Notes: generated by a model from the sequence alone, not told the origin. A stretch of 54,157 nt of DNA from Novosphingobium sp. HII-3 (GCF_002916655.1 NZ_PPSM01000016.1:1-54157); one strand, 5' to 3'; counted from the first letter of the stretch, positions 43,665 through 51,819 are shown. A program made the numbers and translations.

Positions 43665-45404
43665 CTACGGCGTCTTCCTCGCTCCCAGAAGGTCCGCGAA
43701 GGTGCCGGCCGGGCTCGCGGAGGGGATCGCTGCCATCGCCCGTGCGAGTTTCGCCGCATCGACGGCGCCCGGCGCACCGGTCAGCATCTCGAAGACGGGC
43801 GCCGAAGGCAGGCCCTTGAAGGCGGCGGCATAACGCGAATGAAGCCAGGCAAGCGCGTCCTCCCGCCCGAGCATCGCCTGGGAGATGGCATGCCGCAGGA
43901 CCTGCGCCTGAGCGACGGCGTCCAGCGACTTGCCTTTCGGCAGACTTTCTCCCGTCGCCTGGGCATAGCGGCCCCAATCCCGGCGTTGCCAGAGTATCTC
44001 CGCCTGCAGGGGAGCGGAACCAGGCAGATCCTGCAGCACAGCCAGCGCCTCTTCGGCCCGTCCGACCTGTGCGAGAGCGGCGGCCTCCACCCGCTTGCGG
44101 TCACCGACCATGCTGTCCGGCAGGCCTGGATCCTCTGTTTCCCGCAGCGTCCTGAGCGCACGTTCCGGCCGGCCCGCGAGGATGTAGAGGCTCGCGACGC
44201 GAGCCGATAGCGGCCCTCGGGCAAGGTCGCCCGCACGTTGCATCAACTGGTGCGACAGAAGATCCGCGGCACGCTCGTAGAGGCCTGCCTGCTGCAACCG
44301 CGCCGCAAGGCGGCTTACCAGGAGGTCGCCCTGAGCACCTGATGGCGCGACGTCCCGATAGTCCCAGTAGAGGCTTGCCGCCCGCTCCAGCGGCAACTTT
44401 CTTTCCGGATCGAGGGCCGCCGCCAGCTTCGCCTGCACGTCCGGGAGAAGCGCTGCGGCACCTTGTGTATCGTGGTAGCGCACCAGCGCCGCCCCTGCCG
44501 AGAGGGCTCCGGCCAGATCGTTCCGTCCGTCCGCGAGGCTGTACGACAACCGCAGGGCACGTTCCTCGATCGCATCGCCCCGCCAGGAGTAGCGTATCTC
44601 CGCCAGCTTCCCAAGCGCCTCCTCCGGACGCATCGCCTTGCGGGCGACATCGCCTTCGATACGGCTGAGCCGGGCGTCCATCCGCTGCGCCGCAGTGCCC
44701 GATTGCTCCACCCTCGCGAGGCGAAGACGCGCCGCGTCGTGGCGACCCAAAGCCAGATCCGCCCTGCCTCGCAGCAGGTTCGCCGCCGGGTCTCGGTCCG
44801 GCAGCCAAGACAGCCAGTGCAGTGCCTTCTGCGGTGCACCGCCCTCTATACCGGCGCGGGCCGCCGCCAGCACGAATGGAGCCGCACGCGGCTTGGCCAA
44901 GGCAGGTGCGGCGCATTCCAGCTGCTGTAGCGCCTGCTCTGCCAGACCTTCGCCCGCAAGCGCCCGCGAACGCCACAGGCAGGCCTCCGGATTGATGCGC
45001 AGGCCCGGCATATCCAACTCAGTGAGCGCAGCGTCGGCGCGGCCTACCAGGGTCAGTGCTGCGCCATGGGCCAGGCGCCAGGCATCCACCATGCCGAGGT
45101 CCGGATCATCCTGGCGCATCACTTCCAGCACGCCCAGGGCATCCGGGCCCCGTTCCTGCGCGATCAGGCTGCGCGCGTAATCCCAGCGAGCAGACTGTCG
45201 CCCTGCCGCCTCGACCGTCGAGAGCTGAAGCCAGGCGCTCTTGTCCGGCATCGCCTTCCACGCGTTCCCGTCGACCAGCGGCGGGCGTTGCGCCAGTTCC
45301 GCCGCAAAACCGGGAAGCCGCGCTGTGTACGCACCGTCGGTCGCGGAAAGAAGCGAGGCGCTGGCGGCGAGCACGACACCGCAAGGAAGGCGAACACGGC
45401 TCAT
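43665..45404 (-). CDS. TPR-rich exported protein of the flagellar locus
   Basis: 579 residues. A signal-peptide-like start (MSRVRLPCGVVLAASASLLS) is followed by a solenoid of Ala/Leu/Arg-rich helix pairs typical of TPR proteins, for example SLIAQERGPDALGVLEVMRQ, ALHWLSWLPDRDPAANLLRG and RALRTLRETEDPGLPDSMVG. It probably lies in the periplasm as a scaffold. Its start codon overlaps the stop of an 84-residue membrane protein gene (ATGA), so the two are coupled. The flagellar box before the pair suggests a motility role. No named family is recognised. Confidence 0.7.
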   Translation of the reverse strand: MSRVRLPCGVVLAASASLLSATDGAYTARLPGFAAELAQRPPLVDGNAWKAMPDKSAWLQLSTVEAAGRQSARWDYARSLIAQERGPDALGVLEVMRQDDPDLGMVDAWRLAHGAALTLVGRADAALTELDMPGLRINPEACLWRSRALAGEGLAEQALQQLECAAPALAKPRAAPFVLAAARAGIEGGAPQKALHWLSWLPDRDPAANLLRGRADLALGRHDAARLRLARVEQSGTAAQRMDARLSRIEGDVARKAMRPEEALGKLAEIRYSWRGDAIEERALRLSYSLADGRNDLAGALSAGAALVRYHDTQGAAALLPDVQAKLAAALDPERKLPLERAASLYWDYRDVAPSGAQGDLLVSRLAARLQQAGLYERAADLLSHQLMQRAGDLARGPLSARVASLYILAGRPERALRTLRETEDPGLPDSMVGDRKRVEAAALAQVGRAEEALAVLQDLPGSAPLQAEILWQRRDWGRYAQATGESLPKGKSLDAVAQAQVLRHAISQAMLGREDALAWLHSRYAAAFKGLPSAPVFEMLTGAPGAVDAAKLARAMAAIPSASPAGTFADLLGARKTP

Positions 45405-45655
45405 GCCGCCCCCGCGCCGACAACGCCGCTCAGGACCAGCAGGGCTCCGCCGAGAAGGCAACTCACAAGGAAGAGCAGAAACCCCAGAAGGGGCCATAGC
45501 AGACTCGCCCCCCGCGGCCGGACGGCTGGCGCAGCCTTGGCGCTGTCTGAGGGCTGATCGGTACGCCGGCGGGCAGGTGCCGCACCCGGAGCCGGTGCCT
45601 GTGCCGGGCCTGAGGCCACGACACGGACCTTGCCCGGTTTCCGATCACTGCTCAT
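45401..45655 (-). CDS. small membrane protein coupled to the TPR gene
   Basis: 84 residues. A basic Pro/Ala-rich cytoplasmic N-terminus (about 1-48) precedes one or two hydrophobic segments (SLLWPLLGFLLFLVSCLLGG then ALLVLSGVVGAGAA). Overlap of four bases with the TPR gene suggests the two products work together, perhaps as membrane anchor and periplasmic scaffold. The shared flagellar box is 20-38 bp upstream. Function unknown. Confidence 0.65.
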   Translation of the reverse strand: MSSDRKPGKVRVVASGPAQAPAPGAAPARRRTDQPSDSAKAAPAVRPRGASLLWPLLGFLLFLVSCLLGGALLVLSGVVGAGAA

Positions 45656-45674
45656 TCCGACGCGACTCCTCGAA

Positions 45675-45693
45675 TTTCATCCTATTATAGAAC
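45675..45693. promoter_or_regulatory. divergent flagellar box (TPR pair / exported protein)
   Basis: TTTCATCCTATTATAGAAC faces the exported-protein gene; the other strand reads GTTCTATAATAGGATG towards the 84-residue gene. One site probably serves both genes. The TTTCATCCTAT half matches the flaF/flbT boxes, the other half matches motA. Confidence 0.65.
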
Positions 45694-45729
45694 CACCCAG
45701 CCTTGTGCGGACCGCTCACCGGAGTTCCC

Positions 45730-46155
45730 ATGCTTTCGCTGCGCCCCTGTCGCGCCGTTTTTTCTGCCCTGATGTTGTTGTGGACTGCGCCCGCGTTTGC
45801 AGCCAACACCGAACCGCGCCAGGCGGAGGAACTGCCGCCGCCTGATCCTATTTTCGTCAGTCTCGAGCCGATCGCGGCGCCTATCGTCGATGGAGGACGA
45901 GTGGACGGGGTCCTCCACCTGTCCATCGTCATCAAGGCCAAGTCTGCGGATGATGCCGCCGCCCTGGGCAAGAACATCCCGAAACTTCGTGCGGCCGCGC
46001 TTTCAGCCGCCATCGAGTTTGCTCGCCTCTGGACGTCGCGCTTCACGCCTGTGAATGTCGGACGGTTGGCCGCGATGCTGAAGACCTCGGTGAAGCGAGC
46101 GGACAACGCTGTCGACACGGTGCTGATCGTCAAGGTATCTGCAAGGGAGCAATAG
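45730..46155 (+). CDS. small exported protein of the flagellar locus, FliL-like C-terminal half
   Basis: 141 residues. A clear signal peptide (ALMLLWTAPAFA, cleavage near residue 24) is followed by an alpha/beta domain: IFVSLEPIAAPIVDGGRVDG, VLHLSIVIKAKSADDAAALG and LRAAALSAAIEFARLWTSRF. The repeated 'expression plus helical domain' layout resembles the periplasmic part of FliL, without the membrane anchor. The ATG at 45730 follows CGGAG by six bases. It is divergent from the TPR pair at a shared box. Function is inferred only from context. Confidence 0.6.
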   Translation: MLSLRPCRAVFSALMLLWTAPAFAANTEPRQAEELPPPDPIFVSLEPIAAPIVDGGRVDGVLHLSIVIKAKSADDAAALGKNIPKLRAAALSAAIEFARLWTSRFTPVNVGRLAAMLKTSVKRADNAVDTVLIVKVSAREQ

Positions 46156-46183
46156 CCGCTGTTTCCCGATCGAGGCGCGCTGC

Positions 46184-46750
46184 TTATTTAGGCGCGACCG
46201 GGCGGCCAGCGCCGGGCCTGGTCGCCGCAGGAGCCGGCATGACCTTGCGTCCGGCCATCGCCATCGACAGTGCCACCGCGCCATTGGGTGACATGTTGGC
46301 CATGATTTGCGCCGTTGCCTGTTCGCGCATGCGGGCCGCTACCTCCCGCTGGACGTCAAGATCGAGCTTCTCGAAGATCGGTCCCGCGCGGTTGGGCTTC
46401 ATCCGCTGATAGATACGGGCGAGGTTATCGTAGGGCACAGCCGGAGCCTGCGCGCCGGCAGCACCCTTCGCCGTCCCGGCGGCCGCCTCTTCCTGCTGCT
46501 GCTTCAACTGGCTGGCGAGCCGCGCCTCGCTGGCCCGAACCGCCTGCTCGCGCATGTCGAGCCTGCGCTTGTCGGCGGCGGAAACCCGGTCCCTCTGCGC
46601 GGTCGCATCGCGAAGCGAGGCACCCAGACGCCCGGTGTCCGGCCCGCCGGCAAGGTCAGCGGACGCTGCGAAGGCAATCGCATTGGCAACAGCCGCGGCG
46701 GCTGCCACCCCGAGCATCAGGCGGGTAGGCCGGGTCAACGCCTTGATCAT
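46184..46750 (-). CDS. MotE-like flagellar protein (MgtE N-domain type)
   Basis: 188 residues. An N-terminal hydrophobic anchor (about 11-30) leads into a coiled coil ([20 protein letters not shown]) and then a FliG-like/MgtE intracellular domain: [40 protein letters not shown] and [10 protein letters not shown]. This is the layout of MotE, a periplasmic chaperone for a motor protein in rhizobia. It overlaps the upstream DUF6468-type gene by four bases and belongs to the fliL-fliM operon. Confidence 0.65.
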   Translation of the reverse strand: MIKALTRPTRLMLGVAAAAAVANAIAFAASADLAGGPDTGRLGASLRDATAQRDRVSAADKRRLDMREQAVRASEARLASQLKQQQEEAAAGTAKGAAGAQAPAVPYDNLARIYQRMKPNRAGPIFEKLDLDVQREVAARMREQATAQIMANMSPNGAVALSMAMAGRKVMPAPAATRPGAGRPVAPK

Positions 46751-47253
46751 GCGACCGCGCTACCTCGCGACCCTCGGGCGGCTGTAAGGTCAAGCACGAT
46801 GCTGCTGAGATCCCGCTTCGCGGCCGGCTCTCCACCCGCGGGCGAGCTTTCACGGCGCACGGCCTCGTCGGCGCGAAGCGCGGCGTCCGCCTCTTCCCGC
46901 CATCGGGCGGGGCGGCGGCGTGCGCCGGCCTCGGCGGCCCGCGCCTTGTCTGCGGCATCCACAATGCGCTCCGCCACCGAATTGCCGACGCCGACCATCA
47001 CGGAGAGCTCGTCGCGCAATTCACGCGCGGCGAGAAGGATTTCCCCCTGCGCCGCGACATCGCTGGACAAAACGCGCTTGAGATCGGCCAGCACGATACG
47101 CGCCTGCTGAGTTGCGTTATCGAGCTTCTCGACGGCCTGATCGAGATGCCCGTCGCGCAAAGCCCGGATGCGGCGGTCCATCCGGATGGCCTGGACCATC
47201 ACGCACAGACACAGGAGAACCAGAGCGAAATTGATTGCCGTCGCAACAGTCAT
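46747..47253 (-). CDS. DUF6468-type flagellar-locus membrane protein
   Basis: 168 residues. An N-terminal transmembrane helix ([20 protein letters not shown]) precedes an amphipathic coiled coil ([40 protein letters not shown]) and an Arg/Ala-rich disordered end. Proteins of this size and layout sit next to fliM in other alphaproteobacteria (DUF6468). The start overlaps the fliM stop by four bases. Role unknown, presumably motor-linked. Confidence 0.6.
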   Translation of the reverse strand: MTVATAINFALVLLCLCVMVQAIRMDRRIRALRDGHLDQAVEKLDNATQQARIVLADLKRVLSSDVAAQGEILLAARELRDELSVMVGVGNSVAERIVDAADKARAAEAGARRRPARWREEADAALRADEAVRRESSPAGGEPAAKRDLSSIVLDLTAARGSRGSAVA

Positions 47254-48215
47254 TTCGAGTATCCCTTCGCGATGTCAGTTGCCATGCGGATGGCGATATT
47301 GCTTGAACGCTGGCCGATATGCGCACGCCCGAGCGGCACGCCGCCACATTGCAGATGCAGCGGATCCTCAGGGCTGTGGCTGAGGGCGATCGTATGGCCC
47401 ACCTTCAGATCGCGCACGTCCCGCAGCGACATCATCTTTTCGCCCAGGACCACATCCACGGTGACTTCGGTGTTGTAGAGCTCCGAAGCCATGTGCTGCG
47501 ACCATATGCGATCACGGCCGAGTTTCTCGCCCATGAAGCGCTGCAGGAGCTTGTCGCGCACCGGTTCGAGCGTGGCGTAGGGCAGCAGGATCGAGAACAC
47601 GCCGCCGCGCCCCTCCATCGACACGCGGTAGGTTGCGACTGCAGCCGCGTTGCTGGGTTCCGCGATCGCGGCGAACCGCGGGCTCAATTCCATCCGTTCC
47701 AGGCCCATCGCCACAGAAGCGATTTCCTCGAAGGCAGCGGCGAGCTCGTCCAGAGCCATCTGGACGACCCGAGACACCAGGCTGGACTCGATCGTGGTGA
47801 ACGTGCGGCCCTCCGGCGGCAGCGCCCGGCTTCCGCCACGGCCGCCCAGCAGCGCGTCGACGATGCCATAGATCAGCCCGGCGTCCACCGTGACCACGCC
47901 GTAGCTTTCCCAGGGCTTCACCTGGAACACCCCGAACATGGCCGGCAGCGCCACGTGGTCCATGAAATCGCCGAACCGCACGGAGGTGATCGCCTCAAGG
48001 TTCACTTCGATCGCATCCGAAGTGAGGTTGCGCATCGAGGTTGCGAACGTGCGAACCATGCGCTCACAGACCACCTCGAGCATCGGGAGACGCTCATGGC
48101 TGATGACGTTCGATTCCAGCACCGCCTTGAGCCCCCGGCGCGGCAGCGCCTCACCATCTACGGCCGCCAGCCGCACGGTCTCCGGACGAGACGGATCCTC
48201 GCGGTCCATGCTCAT
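47250..48215 (-). CDS. fliM: flagellar motor switch protein FliM
   Basis: 321 residues. The CheC-like middle and SpoA C-terminus are seen: FARSMRNLTS-type and FGDFMDHVALPAMFGVFQVK, GVVTVDAGLIYGIVDALLGG, and SIVLPYATLEPVRDKLLQRF-type, ending with VDVVLGEKMMSLRDVRDLKV. The usual N-terminal CheY-binding segment LSQxEIDALL is missing: residues 1-45 read MSMDREDPSRPETVRLAAVD and then GEALPRRGLKAVLESNVISH. The start overlaps fliL by four bases. Confidence 0.93.
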   Translation of the reverse strand: MSMDREDPSRPETVRLAAVDGEALPRRGLKAVLESNVISHERLPMLEVVCERMVRTFATSMRNLTSDAIEVNLEAITSVRFGDFMDHVALPAMFGVFQVKPWESYGVVTVDAGLIYGIVDALLGGRGGSRALPPEGRTFTTIESSLVSRVVQMALDELAAAFEEIASVAMGLERMELSPRFAAIAEPSNAAAVATYRVSMEGRGGVFSILLPYATLEPVRDKLLQRFMGEKLGRDRIWSQHMASELYNTEVTVDVVLGEKMMSLRDVRDLKVGHTIALSHSPEDPLHLQCGGVPLGRAHIGQRSSNIAIRMATDIAKGYSK

Positions 48216-48727
48216 TGCTGGATGAGATCCTGAATCAGCACGTCACGAACCATGCCCTTGCCTAGAGCTTCGGTGGAGCGCCGCATCATCTCTTCCTTTA
48301 TGCGGAATACGGCGGCCGAGCCGTTGAGGTCGTCCGGGCGCAATTCGCGCAGGAACGGCTGCAAGGCGTCGAGAACCACGGGGAGGCGTGCCTTCACCGC
48401 ATCCGTCTTGCCCGGCGCCGCGACGATCACGAACCGCAGCTTCACGAATTTCGACTGCGCCCCGCCTCCACGCAGGTTCACCATCATCGGCGGCACTTCG
48501 ATGTAGGAGGCCGACACATCGCCTTCCTCCGCCTCCGCCTCTTCGGAAGATGCCTCTGCCTGCTTCTCCTCGGCATGCTCCTCCGCCGGGCGCATGTACC
48601 AGTAGACGCCTCCGGCGCCTGCAAGCAGCCCGACCACGACGACGGCGATGGCAATCAGGCGGCCCTTGCCCGCCTTTTTCGCCACATCGGCCCCGTCCGG
48701 CGGGGTTTCGCCTGTCGTCTCGCTCAC
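48212..48727 (-). CDS. fliL: flagellar basal-body-associated protein FliL
   Basis: 171 residues from a GTG at 48727, which follows AAGG and begins the family sequence; an open frame to 49075 is rejected because it runs through flgF and the promoter. One transmembrane helix (about 26-48, RLIAIAVVVVGLLAGAGGVY), then an acidic Glu/Ala linker (about 50-75), then the FliL domain with SYIEVPPMMVNLRGGGAQSK, FVKLRFVIVAAPGKTDAVKA and a C-terminal IKEEMMRRSTEALGKGMVRD. It supports stator function. It leads the fliL-fliM-DUF6468-MotE-like operon. Confidence 0.92.
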   Translation of the reverse strand: MSETTGETPPDGADVAKKAGKGRLIAIAVVVVGLLAGAGGVYWYMRPAEEHAEEKQAEASSEEAEAEEGDVSASYIEVPPMMVNLRGGGAQSKFVKLRFVIVAAPGKTDAVKARLPVVLDALQPFLRELRPDDLNGSAAVFRIKEEMMRRSTEALGKGMVRDVLIQDLIQQ

Positions 48728-48770
48728 GCCTTGTCCCTCAAAATTCCGCACCAGAATCCATGCGCGGGAT

Positions 48771-48793
48771 TTCTTCCTATATATAGGATTGTA
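48771..48793. promoter_or_regulatory. divergent palindromic flagellar box (fliL / flgF)
   Basis: The core TCCTATATATAGGA (48775-48788) is a perfect 14-bp palindrome, so it presents the box to both fliL (48 bp away) and flgF (61 bp away). Flanks are TTCT on one side and TTGTA on the other. Confidence 0.7.
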
Positions 48794-48849
48794 GCCGGCA
48801 GGGGTGCGCCTTGCGGGTTTATGCCGAGTTTTTTTGCAAGGGCCTGAAG

Positions 48850-49593
48850 ATGGACGTCTCCTCCTTCGTGCTGCTGAGCCACGAGCAGGCCCTGCGTCGT
48901 CAGCTCGACGTGGCCGCCAACAACATGGCGAACGTCTCCACGCCAGGCTACAAGCGCGAACAGGCGCTCTTTCATGAATACGTCGAGGCGGCCCAGGAGG
49001 GACCGGTCGAGGACGCCCGCAGGACATCCTACGTCCTCGATTACGGTGCCGTTCACGATATCTCCCAGGGCGCATTCCAGGCGACCGGCAACCCTCTCGA
49101 CATCATGATCGAAGGGCCGGGTTACCTTAACGTGGAGATGGCGGACGGCTCGACCGGCTACACGCGTGTCGGCTTCGTCAAGGTGCTGGAAAGCGGCGAA
49201 CTCGCAACCTCCGGCGGCCAGCGGCTGCTGGATGAGAATGGCCGGCCGCTCGCCGTCGCCGTAGACCAGCTGGCGCTGGTGAAAATCACAAGCGACGGCA
49301 CCGTCATGGCCGGTGAGGAGCCGGTCGGCCGGCTAGCGGTGACCGGTTTCGCGGATGAGAACCTGCTGGAGGTCCGGGGCGACGGGCTTCTGACCGGCGC
49401 GGGCGGTACGGTGCTTACCGCTGCGCAGACGAAGCTGCGCACGGGCGGCGTCGAAGCGTCGAACGTGGAGCCGATCTCGGAAACCACGCACATGGTGGAG
49501 ATCCTGCGCTCCTACCAGACCAGTCAGCGCCTCTCCGCCGACCTCGCCGACATGCGCCGCCGCGCGATCGACCGTCTCAGCAAGCTGGGCTGA
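48850..49593 (+). CDS. flgF: flagellar proximal rod protein FlgF
   Basis: 247 residues. Rod motifs QALRRQLDVAANNMANVSTPGYK-type at the start and GVEASNVEPISETTHMVEIL with QRLSADLADMRRRAIDRL at the end. The ATG at 48850 is preferred to 48811 because it starts the family sequence and follows AAGGGC. First gene of flgF-flgG-flgA-flgH. Confidence 0.94.
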   Translation: MDVSSFVLLSHEQALRRQLDVAANNMANVSTPGYKREQALFHEYVEAAQEGPVEDARRTSYVLDYGAVHDISQGAFQATGNPLDIMIEGPGYLNVEMADGSTGYTRVGFVKVLESGELATSGGQRLLDENGRPLAVAVDQLALVKITSDGTVMAGEEPVGRLAVTGFADENLLEVRGDGLLTGAGGTVLTAAQTKLRTGGVEASNVEPISETTHMVEILRSYQTSQRLSADLADMRRRAIDRLSKLG

Positions 49594-49618
49594 GCCCTCT
49601 TACGTCAAGGAACCCTGC

Positions 49619-50404
49619 ATGCGTTCTCTTTCCATCGCTTCCACCGGCATGCTGGCCCAGCAGACCAATGTCGATGTCACCTCCAACAACATTGCCAACA
49701 TGAACACAACCGGGTTCAAGCGGCAGCGTGCGGAGTTTCAGGACCTCCTGTACCAGCAGGTATCCCGCCCCGGCGCGGCCACCAGTGCTGACGGCACGAA
49801 AGTGCCCTCGGGCATCCAGATCGGTGCAGGCGTGAAAACCGGCGGCGTCTACCGCATCACCGAACAGGGCGCCCTCACCAGCACCGGCAATCCCTATGAC
49901 CTCGCGATCGACGGCCCCGGCTACTTCCAGGTAATGCTGCCGAGCGGTGATCTCGGCTACACCCGCGCCGGATCGTTCCAGCTGTCGGACCAGGGCGAAC
50001 TCGTCACGGCCGACGGCTACCGCGTGCAGCCCGACATCACCGTGCCGCAGGGAGCGCTCAGCGTTTCAGTTTCAAAGACGGGCGAAGTGCAGGTGAAGCT
50101 GGCGGGCCAGGCCGAACTGCAGACGGTGGGCCAACTCGAACTGGCGACCTTCATCAACGAGGCGGGACTCGAGGCGATCGGCGATAGTCTGTTCATCGAA
50201 ACCGGCGCATCGGGCCAGCCAATGGTCTCCACCCCCGGTCAGCCCGCATACGGGACGCTGAGTCAGGGCTTCATCGAAGCCTCCAACGTCAATCCGGTCT
50301 CGGAAATCACCTCGCTCATCACCGCGCAGCGCGCTTACGAAATGAACAGCCGCGTGCTGAAGACGGCAGACGAAATGCTGCAGACTTCAACCCAGACGGT
50401 CTGA
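49619..50404 (+). CDS. flgG: flagellar distal rod protein FlgG
   Basis: 261 residues, the family length. Begins MRSLSIASTGMLAQQTNVDV with SNNIANMNTTGFKRQRAEFQ, and ends with FIEASNVNPVSEITSLITAQ and EMNSRVLKTADEMLQT. It builds the distal rod. It lies 25 bp after flgF. Confidence 0.97.
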   Translation: MRSLSIASTGMLAQQTNVDVTSNNIANMNTTGFKRQRAEFQDLLYQQVSRPGAATSADGTKVPSGIQIGAGVKTGGVYRITEQGALTSTGNPYDLAIDGPGYFQVMLPSGDLGYTRAGSFQLSDQGELVTADGYRVQPDITVPQGALSVSVSKTGEVQVKLAGQAELQTVGQLELATFINEAGLEAIGDSLFIETGASGQPMVSTPGQPAYGTLSQGFIEASNVNPVSEITSLITAQRAYEMNSRVLKTADEMLQTSTQTV

Positions 50405-50417
50405 GGCGACCGAAAGG

Positions 50418-50849
50418 ATGCTGACCGCCGCCCTTCTCATGTTGACGGCAGCCGCGCCGCAGCCCGCGAACGCGCCGGTGCCGGTTCTCGCGCGCGCAGT
50501 GGAGCGCGGCGACGTGCTGTCCAGCGCCGACTTCGAGACGGCGCGTGTGGCACCCGCCGTCGCGCGGGGCGCTCTTTCTCCCTCGGAAGCAGCGGGGCAG
50601 GAAACGACCCGTCGCCTCTCGGCCGGCAGCCCCGTTCGCGCCAACGACGTCGCCCCGCCGCGAATGGTACGCCGGGGAGAGACGGTGACGATCGCCCTCA
50701 TTTCCGGAGCCCTGCGCATCACCTCGCCGGGCCGGGCCCTGGCCGATGCGGGTCGGGGCGATCCGGTGCGAGTGTTGAACCTTGCCACGAACCGGACACT
50801 CGAAGGCGTCGCCACATCGAGCGGCGAAGTGCAAATAGCTGCACCTTGA
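50418..50849 (+). CDS. flgA: P-ring assembly chaperone FlgA
   Basis: 143 residues. A short signal peptide (about 1-19) is followed by the SAF-like pattern VPVLARAVERGDVLSSADFE and the closing LRITSPGRALADAGRGDPVR VLNLATNRTLEGVA-type FlgA motif. It is a shorter version of the family and keeps the C-terminal chaperone domain. It helps FlgI assemble in the periplasm. It starts 13 bp after flgG. Confidence 0.9.
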   Translation: MLTAALLMLTAAAPQPANAPVPVLARAVERGDVLSSADFETARVAPAVARGALSPSEAAGQETTRRLSAGSPVRANDVAPPRMVRRGETVTIALISGALRITSPGRALADAGRGDPVRVLNLATNRTLEGVATSSGEVQIAAP

Positions 50850-50885
50850 CCACCGCCACCGCGCCTGCCGCGTAGGATATTCAGC

Positions 50886-51662
50886 ATGAACAACCGTTTC
50901 CTCATCGTTGCCGCGGCTCTTGCCTGCTCCTCGGTCCTTACCGGCTGCGGCGCTGTCGGCCGACTTCAGAACGTCGGCAAAGCGCCCCGGATGAGCGACC
51001 CTGGCGCCCCTGTCGCGCCCCGTGTGGAGCCCTCGCTCGGCAACCATGCAAGGGCCGAGCACGGCCCCGACGGAAGCGATCCGCAGATCGCCGAGGGTTC
51101 GCGCGGGGCCTCCCTGTTCCGAACAGGAGGCGGCGCCTTCTTCCGTGACCAGCGTGCCTCCCGCGTGGGTGACATCGTCACGATCCGCATCAACATCGCC
51201 GACAGCGCCCGCGTGGATAACGCCACGACCCGCACCCGCACCGGCAGCGAGAACAGCGGTATCGCCGCCCTGCTCGGCCTCGAAAGCCAGATCGGGAAGA
51301 TCCTGCCGGGCGATCCGGACCCGGGCAATCTCACCAGCACAAGCTCGAAGTCGAGCTCGGTCGGCGCCGGGAACACCGCACGCTCGGAACAGATCAACAT
51401 GACAATCGCGGCCACCGTCGTCGGCGTGCTGCCCAACGGCAACCTGGCCATTCGCGGCAAGCAGGAAGTTCGCGTCAACTTCGAGCTGCGCGAACTGGTC
51501 GTCTCCGGCGTGATCCGGCCCGAGGATATCGCACGCGACAACTCGATCCGGCACAGCCAGATCGCGGAAGCGCGGATCAGCTATGGCGGGCGTGGGCAGC
51601 TCACCGATGCGCAGCAGGCCCGCTGGGGTCAGCAGATCTACGACGCGCTGTTTCCGTTCTGA
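50886..51662 (+). CDS. flgH: flagellar L-ring lipoprotein FlgH
   Basis: 258 residues. The lipobox LTGC (Cys at about residue 21) follows a signal peptide. Family motifs GASLFRTGGGAFFRDQRASR, VGDIVTIRINIADSARVDNA, and VNFELRELVVSGVIRPEDIA are present. It makes the outer-membrane L-ring. It is the last gene of flgF-flgG-flgA-flgH. Confidence 0.96.
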   Translation: MNNRFLIVAAALACSSVLTGCGAVGRLQNVGKAPRMSDPGAPVAPRVEPSLGNHARAEHGPDGSDPQIAEGSRGASLFRTGGGAFFRDQRASRVGDIVTIRINIADSARVDNATTRTRTGSENSGIAALLGLESQIGKILPGDPDPGNLTSTSSKSSSVGAGNTARSEQINMTIAATVVGVLPNGNLAIRGKQEVRVNFELRELVVSGVIRPEDIARDNSIRHSQIAEARISYGGRGQLTDAQQARWGQQIYDALFPF

Positions 51663-51712
51663 CGTCATGCCGGCTGCGTAGTTTTTCCACAGGCTGCGAC
51701 CGAGGGCGGCGC

Positions 51713-51729
51713 CTGCCTTCTAGAATGAT
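51713..51729 (+). promoter_or_regulatory. degenerate flagellar box upstream of flagellin
   Basis: GCCTTCTAGAATGATCC contains TTCTAGAATG, one base different from the TTCTATAAT version and close to the TTCCTATAATG at the sigma-like gene. It lies about 95 bp before the flagellin start, leaving a long 5' leader. Confidence 0.4.
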
Positions 51730-51819
51730 CCTGCACCCGGAATTGTCGGGAGTACGGGCGGCAGCGTTTCCTGCCGTCGAGGCCGCAGAATCGGCCGGTA
51801 ACCTAGAAGGGAAATTGAA

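Noticed and set aside
50319..51668. 449-codon open frame opposite flgG-flgA-flgH
   Set aside because: It crosses three clear genes on the other strand and shows no recognisable domain.
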